Below the pieces are notes generated by a model that ran no database searches, was not told the origin of the DNA, and saw only the letters and a program-made list of their open reading frames with translations. This document shows, one piece after another, positions 10,199 through 25,040 of a stretch of 64,000 nt of DNA. Position 1 is the first letter of the stretch, and the number at the start of each line of letters is the position of its first letter. Source of the stretch: Ciona intestinalis (Eukaryota > Chordata > Ascidiacea > Phlebobranchia > Cionidae); contig NW_004190465.2 of NCBI RefSeq assembly GCF_000224145.3, positions 30,741-94,740 of the forward strand, given 5' to 3'. The translations under genes were made by a program, and so were the position numbers.

Positions 10199-13100
10199 TT
10201 ATGGCATATTTTGCAATCTATGCAAATCATGACTAACATCTGGCACAAGCTCATGAAGTCGATCAAAATCTTGTATTACATGTACATTCTCAGTACTGTC
10301 AATTCTGCTCTGTGTTATTTGCTAAAAAACGTTCGGAAAATGGGTTGTTAAGTTTTTAAGGGATTAAAAGTATATTTAAGAAATTATCCTATATGGTTTA
10401 GAGAATTACGATAAAAGGGACATCCTAACGAAAAATAAAAACTTGAGTATGAATACTCAAATATGATCTAAAAATAACACCAAAATTTCTAACAACAGCT
10501 AATGAAAAAAATGTTGTAAATATAAATGGCTGAAGTTAAAAAAAGAATTTGGCTGTGTGAGGGTAAATGATATTTTCCATAAGAAAAAAAGTCACTTAAG
10601 TTTACATTAATTCAGTGCTTCAAGCATAAATCCTCAAATCTTATGATTTATAAAAAAAACAATCAATAAATGTGTTTTCTTTTTATTGCTTTAATCAAGA
10701 TATATTTAAAGTACTTACCCTAAGCTGTATGAGAGAATATTTATTTACACCAACAGCAATTAAGACGATCTGTCTTTCGCTTGCTTTGTTTGCAACACTT
10801 CGTAAATGAGAACTGTCTGTTGCTCTAAATAGAATTTTCTGTTTGTCTGTACTTTGTTCAGTTAAAGTGCAAAGCAGTTAATTCCAATTTATGAAATAGT
10901 AAGGATGAATGAATGAATGAATGTAACCGTTTTATTCTTGCATGGTCGAAAAACGAGTCGTTTTAACACAGGTGTTCTGTTTTATACACATCATACCAGC
11001 TCATGAGTTACCGTGTATGTTAGTTTGTGGGGAAATATTTTTTGGTATTTTTTTTATTTTTTTTATGTATAGCTGATAATTTGAACACAACCCATTGGTG
11101 ACCATTGGATAGGAGCAGTTGCCGTTAAGTGTCAAAGTACTAAAGTTTATTCATTCTAAAACAGCAATAAAACTATCCAACTTACGACCCCCCTGTTACC
11201 ACGACGATTGCCTTTTTCCTGCATGGGTCATGAAATCTTTCGGATCCAGCAAGATCATTCATTATTGCTTGCTCTATAGCATGTGCTGTATACGCTGTAC
11301 TTCTGTGATGATGTCTAATCTTTTCTGCTATCAACTATAAGTCAAAAAGACACAAGATTAAACAGATATATTGTACAAGTTAACTTTAGAAATAAATAAA
11401 TTGGAAATAATAGAAACGAAAAAATTAAACATGATATTCTCCAGGTATGCTGATTAAAGCCTAAACTTTAATATTATCATTGTACTTTATGGCTTATTTA
11501 TTTCTCAAAAGTGTATAATTATATTCTTTATTGTAAAAAAATATAACTCACATTAAATTGAGCATTAGATGAATATTGTCCCAATTCAATTTCTGTTTTT
11601 AAATACTCTTGTCTAGATGCTTCTCTGTAGGAAAAAATGTGTTAATCAGTTATTTTACATAAATACTGAAATAAAATAATTGTTTTATTATTTAAAAAAA
11701 GTATAATCTTTGTTCACTGCAATATTTATTAGCAATTAGTATATTATGTTAAAACGCAAAAATAATTCTCCAGTTAAATCAGGCCCATAAGACAGTTAAA
11801 TAAAACAATAAATAATAAGACAAAATAAGTTAAATAAGACAGTTAAATCAGGCCCAGATTTACAGAATCCACCATAGTTATATATGACATACATTTCTTT
11901 CACCTGTCACTGAACCAATGTGAAAATTGCATAATACCAATTCTGGTTTGATTCAAATTAAATGTGTCAGAAACTTGCTTCACAAAATTTATTGAATATT
12001 CAAAATCAATTGTGTTCAATGAGTCTGAACCATCCAATAGAAACATAAGGTCGAGACCAAATGATAAACAACCTACAAAGAAAATTTGTTTCATATTTGG
12101 TGCAATACTTTTTACATTGATTTTTGAGCACGGTAGTGGTCATATAGATCCTTTTTCGTCGAACAGTTGTTCTTGGGTTTGTTGTTGTTGTTGCTGATAA
12201 GGCGATTTTTTTCCGCACTTATCCTAATTCTCAATTCTAGCATTTTTCTTTAATCTTTTGATTAAAATCAAATCGTAATATATATTTATAATTTTTAGAC
12301 TAAACTTTCAGATTTAAAACCGCACAATTAGCGTGTGTGCACCGAAGCGTAGACGAGTGCCTTTTTCTTATCGTTATCTTCGGTATAAACACCGCGTCTC
12401 TCGTTTCTTCGCTCTTTTAGTTTACTGCTCGCAATAATTCATTATGCAGCCGCCACAATATGAATAATATTAACTTCTAACCATAGATAATACATATATA
12501 NNNNNNNNNNNNNNNNNNNNNNNNNNNNNNNNNNNNNNNNNNNNNNNNNNNNNNNNNNNNNNNNNNNNNNNNNNNNNNNNNNNNNNNNNNNNNNNNNNNN
12601 NNNNNNNNNNNNNNNNNNNNNNNNNTTTTTTAATCAATAGCAAAGTTTTACATTTACTTAAACTAAAATATTTGTAAGAAAGTGGTTGGTGGTATCGAGT
12701 TGATATTACTTGAATGTGCCTGCCAAAGCAAACTTTGAAGTCTTTAAATAATAATGTAATTTAGCTACCAATTAAGTCAGTTTAATACAACGGTATTTAT
12801 TTATTGTTATAAAGTCCATTTACAGGAACTTGGTGAACAGCTAACTACTTTTAATACACCACTGTACCTGGTGTTGTAGTTGGTATAGGTGTTGTTGTTA
12901 GTAGGTCAGCTGTTTCTGGAAATAAGGTTAAAAGTTTAATTCGAAATCAAGTATTAAATGTTATACAGATACATCTAAATAACAACTAACCAACAAATGA
13001 AGCATTGAAGCCTTTTTTTTGTACTGAACCATCTGAATAGAAATGTAGGTGGAGAACTTGTGCAGTATATGTTTTATGAGAGTAGGAACCCTTTAGTTTC

Positions 13101-16100
13101 GCAAGTTCATTGTCCTGGCCATCTCTGATCTGGTGAATTAAATTGTTTTAGTATCAATGCATAGCTTTACCATAACTTTTTTTTGCACACGGTATTTATA
13201 TACACATATGTTTTATACATTGCTGATTGCATATGCAGGACGTACAATATCATGCATTTTCTAAACTTTTGTTTTGGTAATTATGATATAATGCAAAATC
13301 CTGATAAGCAAATTTATATCAAAACTATAAAAGAACTGGTTAATACATGATTAAGATGGTGACAATGTGGCAGTAATATCAATTTTATGCATGATCTAAT
13401 TTAAACAAAACTAAGTTTTAAAGTAATTAAATACTTATTACCACACCTGCAAGTAATCACAGCAACTCTCTGTTAAAAACTCGTGAAGGTTAAATTGAAC
13501 AAATTTTCCAACAGAAGCGGTCAAAGACCACCGACAGTCTTGGCTATTATCGTAATTAGACGGCCAGTTTGGTGAATTTAATAGTTGCTCTACATCGGTT
13601 GCTAGTACCTCAAATCCACAAGATGTCGCTAGAACAAATATTTTGTTTAAATACAGAAAAGTGTCTGTGTAATCATAATTTTTTTAATCAGCAAGAAAGT
13701 TTTACATTTACTTAAACTAAAATATTAGTAATGGAGTGGTTGGTGGTATCGAGTTGATATTACTTGAATGTGCCTGCCAAAGCAAACTTGGAAGTCTTTA
13801 AATAAAATTGTAATTTTGGTACCAATTAAGTCAGTTTAATACCACGGTATTTTATTTATTGTTATAAAGTCCATTTACAGGAACTTGGTGAACAGCTAAC
13901 TACTTTTAATACACCACTGTACCTGGTGTTGTAGTTGGTATAGGTGTTGTTGTAGGTAGGTCAGCTGTTTCTGGAAATAAGGTTGAAAGTTTAATTCAAA
14001 ATCAAGTATTAAATGTTATACAGATACATCTAAATAACAACTAACCAACAAATGAAGCATTAAAGCCTTTTCCTTGTACTGAACCATCTGAATGGAAATG
14101 TAGGTGAAGAACTTGTGCAGTATATGTTTTATGAGAGTAGGAACCCTTTAGTTTTGCAAGTTCATTATCCTGGTCATCTTTGATCTGGTGGATTAAGTTT
14201 TTAGAGTTCTTGTGAAGGTATAACATTGATGATTTCTTGAACACTATTTTTACAGTTCTATATTTTAGACATCACACCTACTGTTGAAATAGTTGTTTAT
14301 TACATGGCAAATTATGTAAACTGTTCGTACATAACCTGTTATACCAACAATTGATTAGCTTAAAATACCAGTTTAAATATTTCCACATTAGCAAAAAGTT
14401 GTAAACCACATGCTAAATTCTGCATACTTGAAGATAGTCACAACATGCTTCGGTGAAAAATCTGCTGATGGTTAATTTGACATGTAGGTTGCGGGAAGTA
14501 GTAGTTAATGTCCATTTGCAATCACTTCTCTCAGGATATTGGTTGGGCCAGTTAGGTGAGTTGAGTCGCCCACTGACAATGGTGGCTGTAGCATTAAATC
14601 CACATAAACGTCCTAAAAGAATCACAATTATGAATATGATTGTCTGTTTATTCTTGTGTGGCAGAGCAACTGTCCAAAAGTTATAAGCTACCACAGGTGA
14701 CCTAACATGCAAAATACGCAGTCCCTTTATGTATATAGTTTTGTTCTTCCCATTTTCTGGTTTCCTATAGGTAACCAGGTATGTACTTTAAAGGTGTGTT
14801 TTTTATTGTACATAAAAAATATAAATTTGTAAGATTGTTTAAATATTAAAACCTATTAGGCATGTTCAAGACATCGTGTTTCCTTTTATGAGTGTGAACC
14901 AGATCATAGATGCACTGAATCTAATTTTCTTTTTTCTCGCGTAGCCGAAACACATATGGCTAAAATAAGCATAACAGGAAGATGTTTCATTTTAAATGCT
15001 CGCTAAAACATTTTGTTTGTAAGTTTAAAAAGTTTGTAAGTTTGAATTATTATTTCAGTATTGTAGTTTAATAAAATAGGCTGAAATACTTGGTACAGTT
15101 TCATTTTGTCTTGTAAAACTAGTTTGAGTTTTATGTAAAAGATTGAGATATAAACATAAGAAATAGGCATGGGTTAATATTGCTTTAATTAGGCATAAAA
15201 GCATCGTTTTAAAGTTATATATGGAAAAGGTATATTTGGTAAAGAAACTCACACAGCCGATTACCTTTAGTAGGTTAACTACAGGTTGCAGAACACTACA
15301 TATTATATAAAAATATTTTAATTTTTTGTCCCTTCTTACCCCACATTTTTGGTTTTATTGTCAAAGTTTGAAAGGTTTGCAAATCCCATTATCATTCAAA
15401 CAATACCAATTTTTACACAATAATAAACTGTAAATAAAATGTTAAAAATTATAGCAGTTTTGCAAGAAAAAGAATCTTTAAACTAGATTTTCAAAATGTT
15501 TAATATTTTTTCGGGGTATTTACGTTTATTTCTAACAATAAAATCATTTATGAATTAAAATAAACAAAGATTTTAAACTGTCCCGTCTTATCCTTTGTCG
15601 GTAAAATTACACCTGATAAGCAAATCACGGGTATGATAGTACTAGTTCGTGGTATCACATAAAACTGTCAAATATTTTTTGATTTAAAAATATTATGCAA
15701 TAGCCTATGTGTTTGAGTGTCCCGCTTTACCCCACTCTACTATACAATAACACACTTTTATAACAACATGTTATTAACTAGAGCAGTGGCAAGACACAGA
15801 ATCTTCAAACTTTATACAGAACACCTCACCTCGAGACTTCATTGACCCAGGAAACAATTGGAATTATATCCCAAAAGTCTTGGGGCAACTTTGCACTGAC
15901 TGCGCCAAAAGAATGAATGAATGTAAGTTATGTAACTTACCTTATCCTCGCGTGGCCGGAAAACGACAGTCGTTATCACACGGGTTTAACACCTCGTGCC
16001 AGCTTACGAGTTACCATCTTTGTTACTTCGTGAGTGAATTTTTTTATTTTTTTTTTTATGTATGGCTAATAATTTGGACAACCCATTAGTGACCATTGGG

Positions 16101-16423
16101 TTGGAGCAATTGCCGTTAAGTGTCTTAGTCTTACCCAACACATACGCCCAAAATGGTAGCAGCGACGAGCCTTAAACCTATTACCTCCGGGTTACAGGCA
16201 GGCGCGCTAACCACTATGCCACGGTGCCGCACGAAGACGCCGCCTCAGACAACATAATCGCCTCAAAGAAACGTTTGATACGGATTAGTAAATTAAAGTT
16301 TCCAGTTATTATTTAGAATAGAAGAAAGAATAAAGTATTACCTGTCCCGACTGCATACACATCGTTCACCAGGTAAAGAAACAGTATACAAGATTGTAAA
16401 CAATTTCGATAGAATGTCATCAT
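10199..16423 (-). CDS. Secreted CUB-CUB-VWA domain protein, complete (489 aa)
   Basis: Exons in transcript order: 16423-16342, 14612-14428, 14184-14046, 13970-13923, 13628-13447, 13129-12991, 12915-12868, 12072-11904, 11624-11552, 11334-11186, 10851-10719, 10321-10199. They total 1470 nt in one frame. Residues 1-27 form a hydrophobic signal peptide. Each CUB domain is split over two exons: the first half has C-G-F and N-S-P-N-W-P, the second has L-H-F-(H/Y)-S-D-G-S and G-F-N-A-S-F. Two 16-residue Thr/Pro linkers follow. The VWA domain opens with F-L-L-D-G-S-D-S, the DxSxS metal-site motif, but its later T-D-G motif reads T-G-G-S. The protein is probably extracellular and adhesive. Exons 11334 and 10851 use weaker but phase-consistent splice sites. 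No orthologue is assigned. Confidence 0.87.
10903..11135 (-). repeat. SINE copy, reverse, head truncated
   Basis: Starts GAATGAATGAATGAATGTAA, passes CATACCAGCTCATGAGTTAC and ends at GCAGTTGCCGTTAAGTGTC. The tRNA-like head is missing. It lies in a VWA intron. Confidence 0.8.
12120..12330. repeat. Unnamed dispersed repeat, copy 1 of 3
   Basis: Contains GTCGAACAGTTGTTCTTGG, a TTGTTGTTG run, GCACTTATCCTAATTCTCAA and ATCAAATCGTAATATATATT. The same order of motifs is found at 63285-63480 and, more diverged, at 42900-43040. Confidence 0.75.
12501..12625. other. Assembly gap (125 N)
   Basis: Lies in the CUB-VWA gene between the second linker and the VWA exons, at the edge of the duplicated segment. 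Splice phases join across it, but extra CUB exons could be hidden or collapsed here. Confidence 0.99.
12627..13140 (-). repeat. Copy B of an intragenic duplication (linker plus second CUB half)
   Basis: This stretch, introns included, is nearly identical to 13680-14190. Both begin with a TTTTAATCA run and contain GAGTTGATATTACTTGAATG. Both hold a 48-nt linker exon and a 139-nt CUB exon. The left edge coincides with the gap at 12501-12625, so the duplication may extend further. Confidence 0.85.
13680..14190 (-). repeat. Copy A of an intragenic duplication (linker plus second CUB half)
   Basis: Partner of 12627-13140. The first-half CUB exons next to each copy (14612-14428 and 13628-13447) are clearly diverged, so the near-identity is confined to the linker and second-half segment. 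Confidence 0.85.
15060..15746. mobile_element. Truncated copy of the long GGGGGAAGATGGGACA-type element
   Basis: Shares with 57359-59126 the stretch around AACTAGTTTGAGTTTTATG, GGTTAACTACAGGTTGCAGA and a right end CCCGCTTTACCCCACTCTAC followed by TATA. It lies in the first intron of the CUB-VWA gene. Confidence 0.7.
15910..16232 (-). repeat. SINE copy, reverse, near full length
   Basis: GAATGAATGAATGTAAGTTA at the tail side and ACCACTATGCCACGGTGCC at the head side, with an intact body. It lies in intron 1 of the CUB-VWA gene. Confidence 0.85.
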
Positions 16424-18117
16424 CTCAGAAAAACGCAGCACATTAAAATTTAACACAGTTGCAAAATTGTGATTTTACCTGCACTACCAAACACGATATG
16501 TGAGTAAGTGTTGCTAAAACGAGTACTTAACTGTAGCGCGAGAAACTGCATTCGTTCCTTCGCTTAAAAAAATCGAAAGTTCCCTCGCGCATTTTTTTTA
16601 GCATAACCGTTTCTATAATTCTACAAATAGAGTTTGGGAAACCACGCACGCAAGTATTTACAGTAGTTAAGGAACCATTAATGTTCGTTTGCCAAACTGC
16701 AAAACATACACTTGCTTTTTTTAAAATCCATAACGATTCTGCTGTATATAATTCTTCTAAAAGCTTTCGTTTTTTTGTAGAACTTTGTTTTAGTTAAAAA
16801 TTTGCTCAGCCTCAGAAACCTTTTATTTTGTTTACAAGTCATGCTTTTGTGTTCGTTTATTCAAAGTGTTCTATTTTTATTTATACGGCCGATATTTAGT
16901 GTTTTGATTTACGTCTCCATATAGCTTTAAACGGATCATTGCTATCACGAGATAATTTTTTTGTAGTGCTATTTTAAGTATTTCCAAAGTTACATGGGCG
17001 TGGCCAACGTCACGTATGAAAACAGCGCCTGTGTCCGCCATTACGAAGCCCACAGAGCGTGAATCGCCCATACAAATGCATGGTCGGCGTTTGTTCATTC
17101 GGTTTTTGTAAGCGATGCAAAGCTAGAAAACACTTCTAGCGGTTGTTTTAACATTTAAAATATAAGTTCTAATATAAATCTTGTTATATAATATTAAATC
17201 CAAAAATTTATTTCTAGTAAATTAGTATTTTAACTGGTTTTCAGCGTACAGTGTGGTTTAACAGGGTACTTTACGTTGGCGATTAATACTAGCAGCAATC
17301 AGCTTAGTTTACATAATAGTATATGCTCATACCTACGAATCTACAGAACCAGTATATACTACATTTATAATCCAACATGAGTGACTATGAAGCTCCAAAC
17401 TGCTTAAGTACTAGCAGATAAGGTGTTCGCGGTTCCCGATTTTATAAACGTAGAAAGGGTGGTTTATTATTATTAATTCAAGAAGAAGACCAAAAATAGT
17501 AACTCAGTAATGTTATCCTTAGTGTCATTTTAATATTAGGACAATTTTACAGAGATACCTTAAGTTTCGTTGCCGGGTATACGTGTTAAGTTTGTGATTG
17601 AGTGTTTAATAAAATTTGATTATTTATGTGAAGTTTGTTATCGTAATACGATATAACATTAGTAGAAAGACATTTCTACGCGCAGAAGTGCTTGGTTCTT
17701 AAAAATACGCAATATTTGGAAAATAAGCAGTACTCACTACTCAGCAATGATAAAATGTGCTATGCCGTGGGCTCCGTAATGGCTGGGACTATGACGTCAC
17801 AGGCGCGCGACAATGGAAAACAAAACTCATTGTTTTACAATCCGTTTCCTAACTTGGTCTATACTAGCTTTGGGCGTGGCTGGTCCTACTTAAAATGGCA
17901 CTACAGACGAGATCAAAACCTGATAAATATTTTTTTATCCATTTAAGTTTTTACTAATATAGGCGATCGCATTGTAACATATATGATGCCGACGTCAAGG
18001 GCGTCTCGTAACCGCAGCCAGGTGTTATGTTGGATATCGTCGCTTAGCCATGTTGTGATAAATACGTTTTATTCATTCAATGAAACTACTTTCGGTCAGA
18101 TTTGCCATTTGATCGTA

Positions 18118-18462
18118 CTGAATAAATAAATGAAACTTATTTTATCCTCGTGTAGTCGGAAAACCACAGTCGTTAAACATGCTGAATGTTATGTTTAATA
18201 CACCTCGTGCCAGCTTACGAATTACCACGTATGTTACTATGTGGGTTATTATTTTTTAAGATTGTTTTTGACTTCTTTTATGCGTGGCAGATAATTTGGA
18301 CAACCCATTAGTGACCACTGGGTTGGAGCAATAGCAGTTATTAGGTGTCTTGCCCAATAACGCGTAGCCTATACGCCCACAATAGTGGCGGCAAAAGTCT
18401 TGATCCCATTCCTTCTGGGTTAAAGTCAGGCGCGCCAACCAACTGTGCTACGTTGCTGGACT
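18118..18462 (-). repeat. SINE copy, reverse
   Basis: Tail side AATAAATAAATGAAACTTAT, body CACCTCGTGCCAGCTTACGA, head side AACTGTGCTACGTTGCTGG. Confidence 0.8.
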
Positions 18463-19000
18463 AATGTTATTCTTAGTGGATGTTATATTCTTGTCCAAAT
18501 TATCAGCCACACATAAAAATGAACTGTAAGTGCATTCATTTGCCACTGATGTCGACTGAAACACTTGAACAATAACGCACAAAGCACTTGCTTTCGTTCT
18601 TTATTCCATTGTGAAATTGATTTGGCATAACCTATCACTAAGCAGAAAACGGAAACATTTGATTGCCATTAAACGTTCGGTCAACAACGGAATTTCCCTC
18701 CAAGCATTACAAGAGGAAACAATCAAAACCTTGTGCAAAGGGCATGAGTTTGTACTTCTTTGCTTTGAAATGCTTTAAGTTATCCAATCAACACTTTAGC
18801 AACATGTTATGCTACAAACTATATCAATTTAGTATCCTGTCATTTGAATAAGCAAAAGTGCGTGCTTTTCATTGCATAAATGTGACGGTACGATAATATT
18901 TCAAATACAAACCGGTAAGCAGCCATCACGGTTTATAACCTTTTAAATCATTCTGGCCCTTTAGTAAATAGAAGTCGAGGGTCAGGGGTCGATCGTATTT

Positions 19001-19190
19001 GGAACGTTTTCAACGGAGGATCGTAGTAATAAATTTGAACCAGTGTCGTAATATATTCGTTTTGATTGATAGATTTGTACCGGGCGCTATAGGCATTCGG
19101 CGAGACGCTACTGCGCATGCGCAACAGCTCGAAACAATTACATTGACCACCCGGTCCAAATTTATTACGACCCTCCATTGAAAACGTTCC
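19001..19190. mobile_element. Small MITE with about 40-bp inverted ends
   Basis: The left arm starts GGAACGTTTTCAACGGAGGA and continues to about 19041. The right arm, read in reverse from 19190, starts GGAACGTTTTCAATGGAGGG and continues to about 19149. A related single arm is at about 26405-26450 (ATTTTCAACGGAGGGTTG). No ORF. Confidence 0.65.
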
Positions 19191-19871
19191 AGACAAGATG
19201 TTTACACGTTAAAACTTTAGTTTTAGATTTAAAGTCTTTAGAACTGTTAAAACTTTATGTTATAGCGCTACGTAACACCTAAAAATGAATCATAGCGACA
19301 CCAACAGTACAGATGGTAGAATATGTTTTGTGTTAATTTTCCCCGGAACTTTTTTAGTCGGTACGTATTTATTGGAGCTCGTATTGTATTTGTTCCGAGC
19401 TATCGGAACGAATATATCACGACACCAGATGGTCTTTGTATTAGATCCGACCTACTTCGCATGCGCAGTAGGTTCTCGGCGCATGCGCAATCGTGCACGG
19501 TACCTCTTTAAAGTCAATAGGTAGCAAACCCAAACGTACACTATTTTTCCAAGTTTGTTCAAGCTTTTAATTGTTACTGGATATCAATTAAAATGTTAGA
19601 AACAGTTTCGGTGGTCGCATAAACACATGTAAAGTCCAAGTGGTCTGACATCTACCATATATCTTTTGTTTACAGTGCATAAACGAACAAAATAGGTCAA
19701 TATTATAACAAGAATTTAAAGGTGTATTTCGTGCCCCTCAAAACGACGAAAAATTTCACTACGTGCACAGTAGATGGTTCTTGAAATTTTAAACCTCTAT
19801 GGTTGTCATAGACAACGTTGGATACTTCATTTTCCCAAAACTCACATTTTCAACTGTTAAAAATATTGAAG

Positions 19872-21333
19872 ATGGTTTCCAAAATGGAGAACCAGAATCC
19901 TCGTGAACTTGAAGCTGGTACTTACTTGGAAAAACATCGAGTACTAGATTTGCTCGATAATATGACCTCCATGTTAATATTCGGGAGACCAGGTATCTGA
20001 ATACATTATTGTGTTGTTTATACATAAAGCTGCTTTTACAATAAAAAGTAATATACTACCCTTAATTTCGTGTTTGTAAACACACATGTGATAAGACACA
20101 CAAAACGAATTGTTCAGTCTCTATCAAAAGCACAGAAATTAATAATTATTCTCTGGTATGAACGTGTATTGAAAAAACAAATCGATTTATATTTTAAGTT
20201 TTTAACTGTACTTATGGATATAGCAAAAGCATAACATTGTACTTGTGTTTTTATCCAGTTTTAGTTTCATACTTTCATAAAAACCCTTTAGTGTTGTAAT
20301 CTAGATTTCTATGAACTAAACTGGGGGGTAACAACCGGTTGTTGTAACATGCAGATATTTTGGGATTTTTCTGGGTAACTAATAAAACTTCGAGTTGCAA
20401 ATATTTTGGTTATTTCAACCAGAAACGCTATGCAGCTACGTATAATAGATGTCAAATGACCATACAAGTTTAACAAACTAATTTTTGGTCCGATACCTCA
20501 AATGGCTTTTTAATTATGGTCAAAAAACCAATACGCAGTTGCACGTGGTTGCAAATATTTTAATAATTCAAAAATCATTTGAAATAGTGAATGTAACTGT
20601 AACACATTATAAACTAAAGTAGATAGGTTATAGAATGTCAATATTCATTCAGAATGCATATTTTAAGAGGTGTTCTTTTTATCGAATGATTTAAAGTATG
20701 ATTTCAAATTAATAAAGTGACAACAATTGAATTTCCAAACTACTATATTCCAGATGATCCAAAAACTTTCCTTATTCAACAACTTGAAAAGCTAAAGATT
20801 GCAAAACAGAGTGGAATGTATTATCCCTGCCTGTTTGATGATAGCAACTTGACCTCAATATTTGGAATGCTGGATCCAACTAAACGAGGATTTATTACAA
20901 GAGAACAATTTGTTGAAGGTAAAAAATCTTTTTCATATTTTACCTTTTCAACAGCAACTCAATCTTAAGCATTAGTAGAAAATATTTGATGAACCAATTT
21001 TATTTCAGGGAAGTCATCATTTTTACAAAAAGCCTAGTAAACTACTATCTTTAACTGAACCAAATCGCATAGTAACCCATCACTATAGGCCTGTTATTTT
21101 TCTGTTATAATGGTTTCTAAAGGAATAAGTTTATTTACAGCACTATCTACTCTTGGTGTGAAAAACTTTGATGAATATCCACCTGGATCTGAAGTTAATA
21201 AAATAACTCTTGATACTTTTCTTAGAGAATCGTAAGTTAACTTTATATCTAATGTAAAAACTTCTTTTTAACTTCATTTCTTTCTTACAGGAAACAGGGT
21301 TTGACTAAATCTTCATCTACGTTCAAACAATGA
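19872..21333 (+). CDS. EFCAB10: EF-hand calcium-binding domain-containing protein 10 (139 aa)
   Basis: Exons 19872-19992, 20754-20918, 21141-21231 and 21291-21333 (stop TGA) give 139 residues, close to my recollection of vertebrate EFCAB10 length. Residues about 14-40 (Y-L-E-K-H-R-V-L-D-L-L ... F-G-R-P) form an RIIa-type dimerization/docking segment. Then D-P-K-T-F-L-I-Q-Q-L-E-K-L and one EF-hand (loop D-P-T-K-R-G-F-I-T-R-E-Q). Loop position 5 is Arg and position 12 is Gln, so calcium binding is doubtful. I chose the acceptor at 20753 because it has a pyrimidine tract and joins R-P directly to D-D-P. The last intron is only 59 nt; reading through it would end the protein at once (E-S-stop). 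RIIa-domain proteins of this kind are linked to cilia, but that role here is inference. Confidence 0.85.
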
Positions 21334-21401
21334 ATATTCTTCTTTACATTTTGTTCTCCATATTTCTTTCAGGTCGATACATTTTATAAATATGGACTTG
21401 C

Positions 21402-21407
21402 AATAAA
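21402..21407 (+). terminator. Poly(A) signal of EFCAB10
   Basis: AATAAA 69 bases after the stop. Cleavage 10-30 bases further on would fall at or beyond the RPS23 signal on the other strand. Confidence 0.55.
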
Positions 21408-21426
21408 ACCATTGTATTTTGTGCAT

Positions 21427-21434
21427 GGTTTATT
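21427..21434 (-). terminator. Poly(A) signal of RPS23
   Basis: Reverse-strand AATAAA about 20 bases after the RPS23 stop codon, so the 3' UTR is very short. Confidence 0.6.
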
Positions 21435-21452
21435 TAGCCAGCATTAAATATT

Positions 21453-24355
<2,903 letters not shown>

Positions 24356-24920
24356 TTTCTCACGGCGTGTAGTAAAAAGGAACGACCCACAATGCAACGC
24401 CGACAACTATCTAAATCAGATAAGCTGTAATGCCACGTTTTGGTATGTTTTCTATGGCTTTATTTTGGTGGTGCTATTAATGCTGGCGTGCTAGACAGTT
24501 AGGTACAAAGAAAGAGTATTCGTCGACGTGTTTGTTGCATAAAATTAATGTGGGGGCACTTAATTAATTTCACAAAAAACTTTTATTATTTACAGAGATC
24601 TGACAAAAATATCGAAGTTCGAATTTTCATTATCATCGCCTTCTCTTTCCAACAGAGTTTTAAAAACAACCAGTAGTCGGTAGTCCAACTGTCGCTTTCA
24701 GAAAAACGTTAGAAATAGCTTAGCCTTTGTTTATCTTATAAAACGTTTTATGCGAAATTAATTTAAACTGACTCCTATTAAATGACTAAAATGCCACAAG
24801 TTGACACCTTCGTACCCCGTTCTTGACATTTTTTAACAAAGAAAACAAATTACCGATGTGTGTTTTAGACTTACGAATTCTTGAAGTCAAGGCTTTCGGA
24901 TAATTTACCGAAAAACATAC

Positions 24921-25040
24921 CTTTTCCCTATACTTGCTGTCGTATTTTGGACACAAATTGGCGTTCAGTTTTTTCGTAATAATGTGACGTTTGGTTGGTC
25001 TACTTGAAGTTTCTCTGGCTCTGCTCACAAGTACCGCCAT
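24921..25040 (-). CDS. Possible first exon of an unidentified gene
   Basis: An ATG at 25040 opens 40 basic codons (M-A-V-L-V-S-R-A-R-E ... K-Y-R-E-K) up to a good donor, AAG|GTATGT, at 24920. Read through, the frame ends at 24786. I cannot find a continuing exon, and RPS23 lies just downstream on the same strand, so a partner exon would have to lie in the 0.5 kb between or beyond RPS23. It could equally be a chance ORF. Confidence 0.25.

Larger units (their letters stand above)
16424..19871. other. Intergenic region between the divergent CUB-VWA and EFCAB10 genes
   Basis: No supported gene. It holds a SINE (18118-18462), a small inverted-repeat element (19001-19190), sequence with paired GCATGCGCA motifs (19450-19490), and an imperfect inverted repeat of about 20 bases (near 17030-17055 and 17768-17790). 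Promoters of both flanking genes should lie here, but I cannot assign a TATA box or start site with confidence. Confidence 0.6.

Noticed and set aside
11900-12218. Possible gene on the + strand opposite the VWA exon
   Set aside because: It is a shadow of the VWA exon and of the unnamed repeat.
17692-17946. 84-codon open frame
   Set aside because: No domain; overlaps the inverted-repeat arm; no splice or promoter support.
20718-20753. EFCAB10 exon 2 starting at 20718
   Set aside because: It would insert 12 unrelated residues; the acceptor at 20753 is stronger and restores the R-P-D-D-P junction.
21362-21405. Alternative last EFCAB10 exon after the AG at 21372
   Set aside because: It is in frame, but the 59-nt intron to 21291 has a better acceptor and the alternative stop would overlap the poly(A) signal. 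Kept only as a possible isoform.
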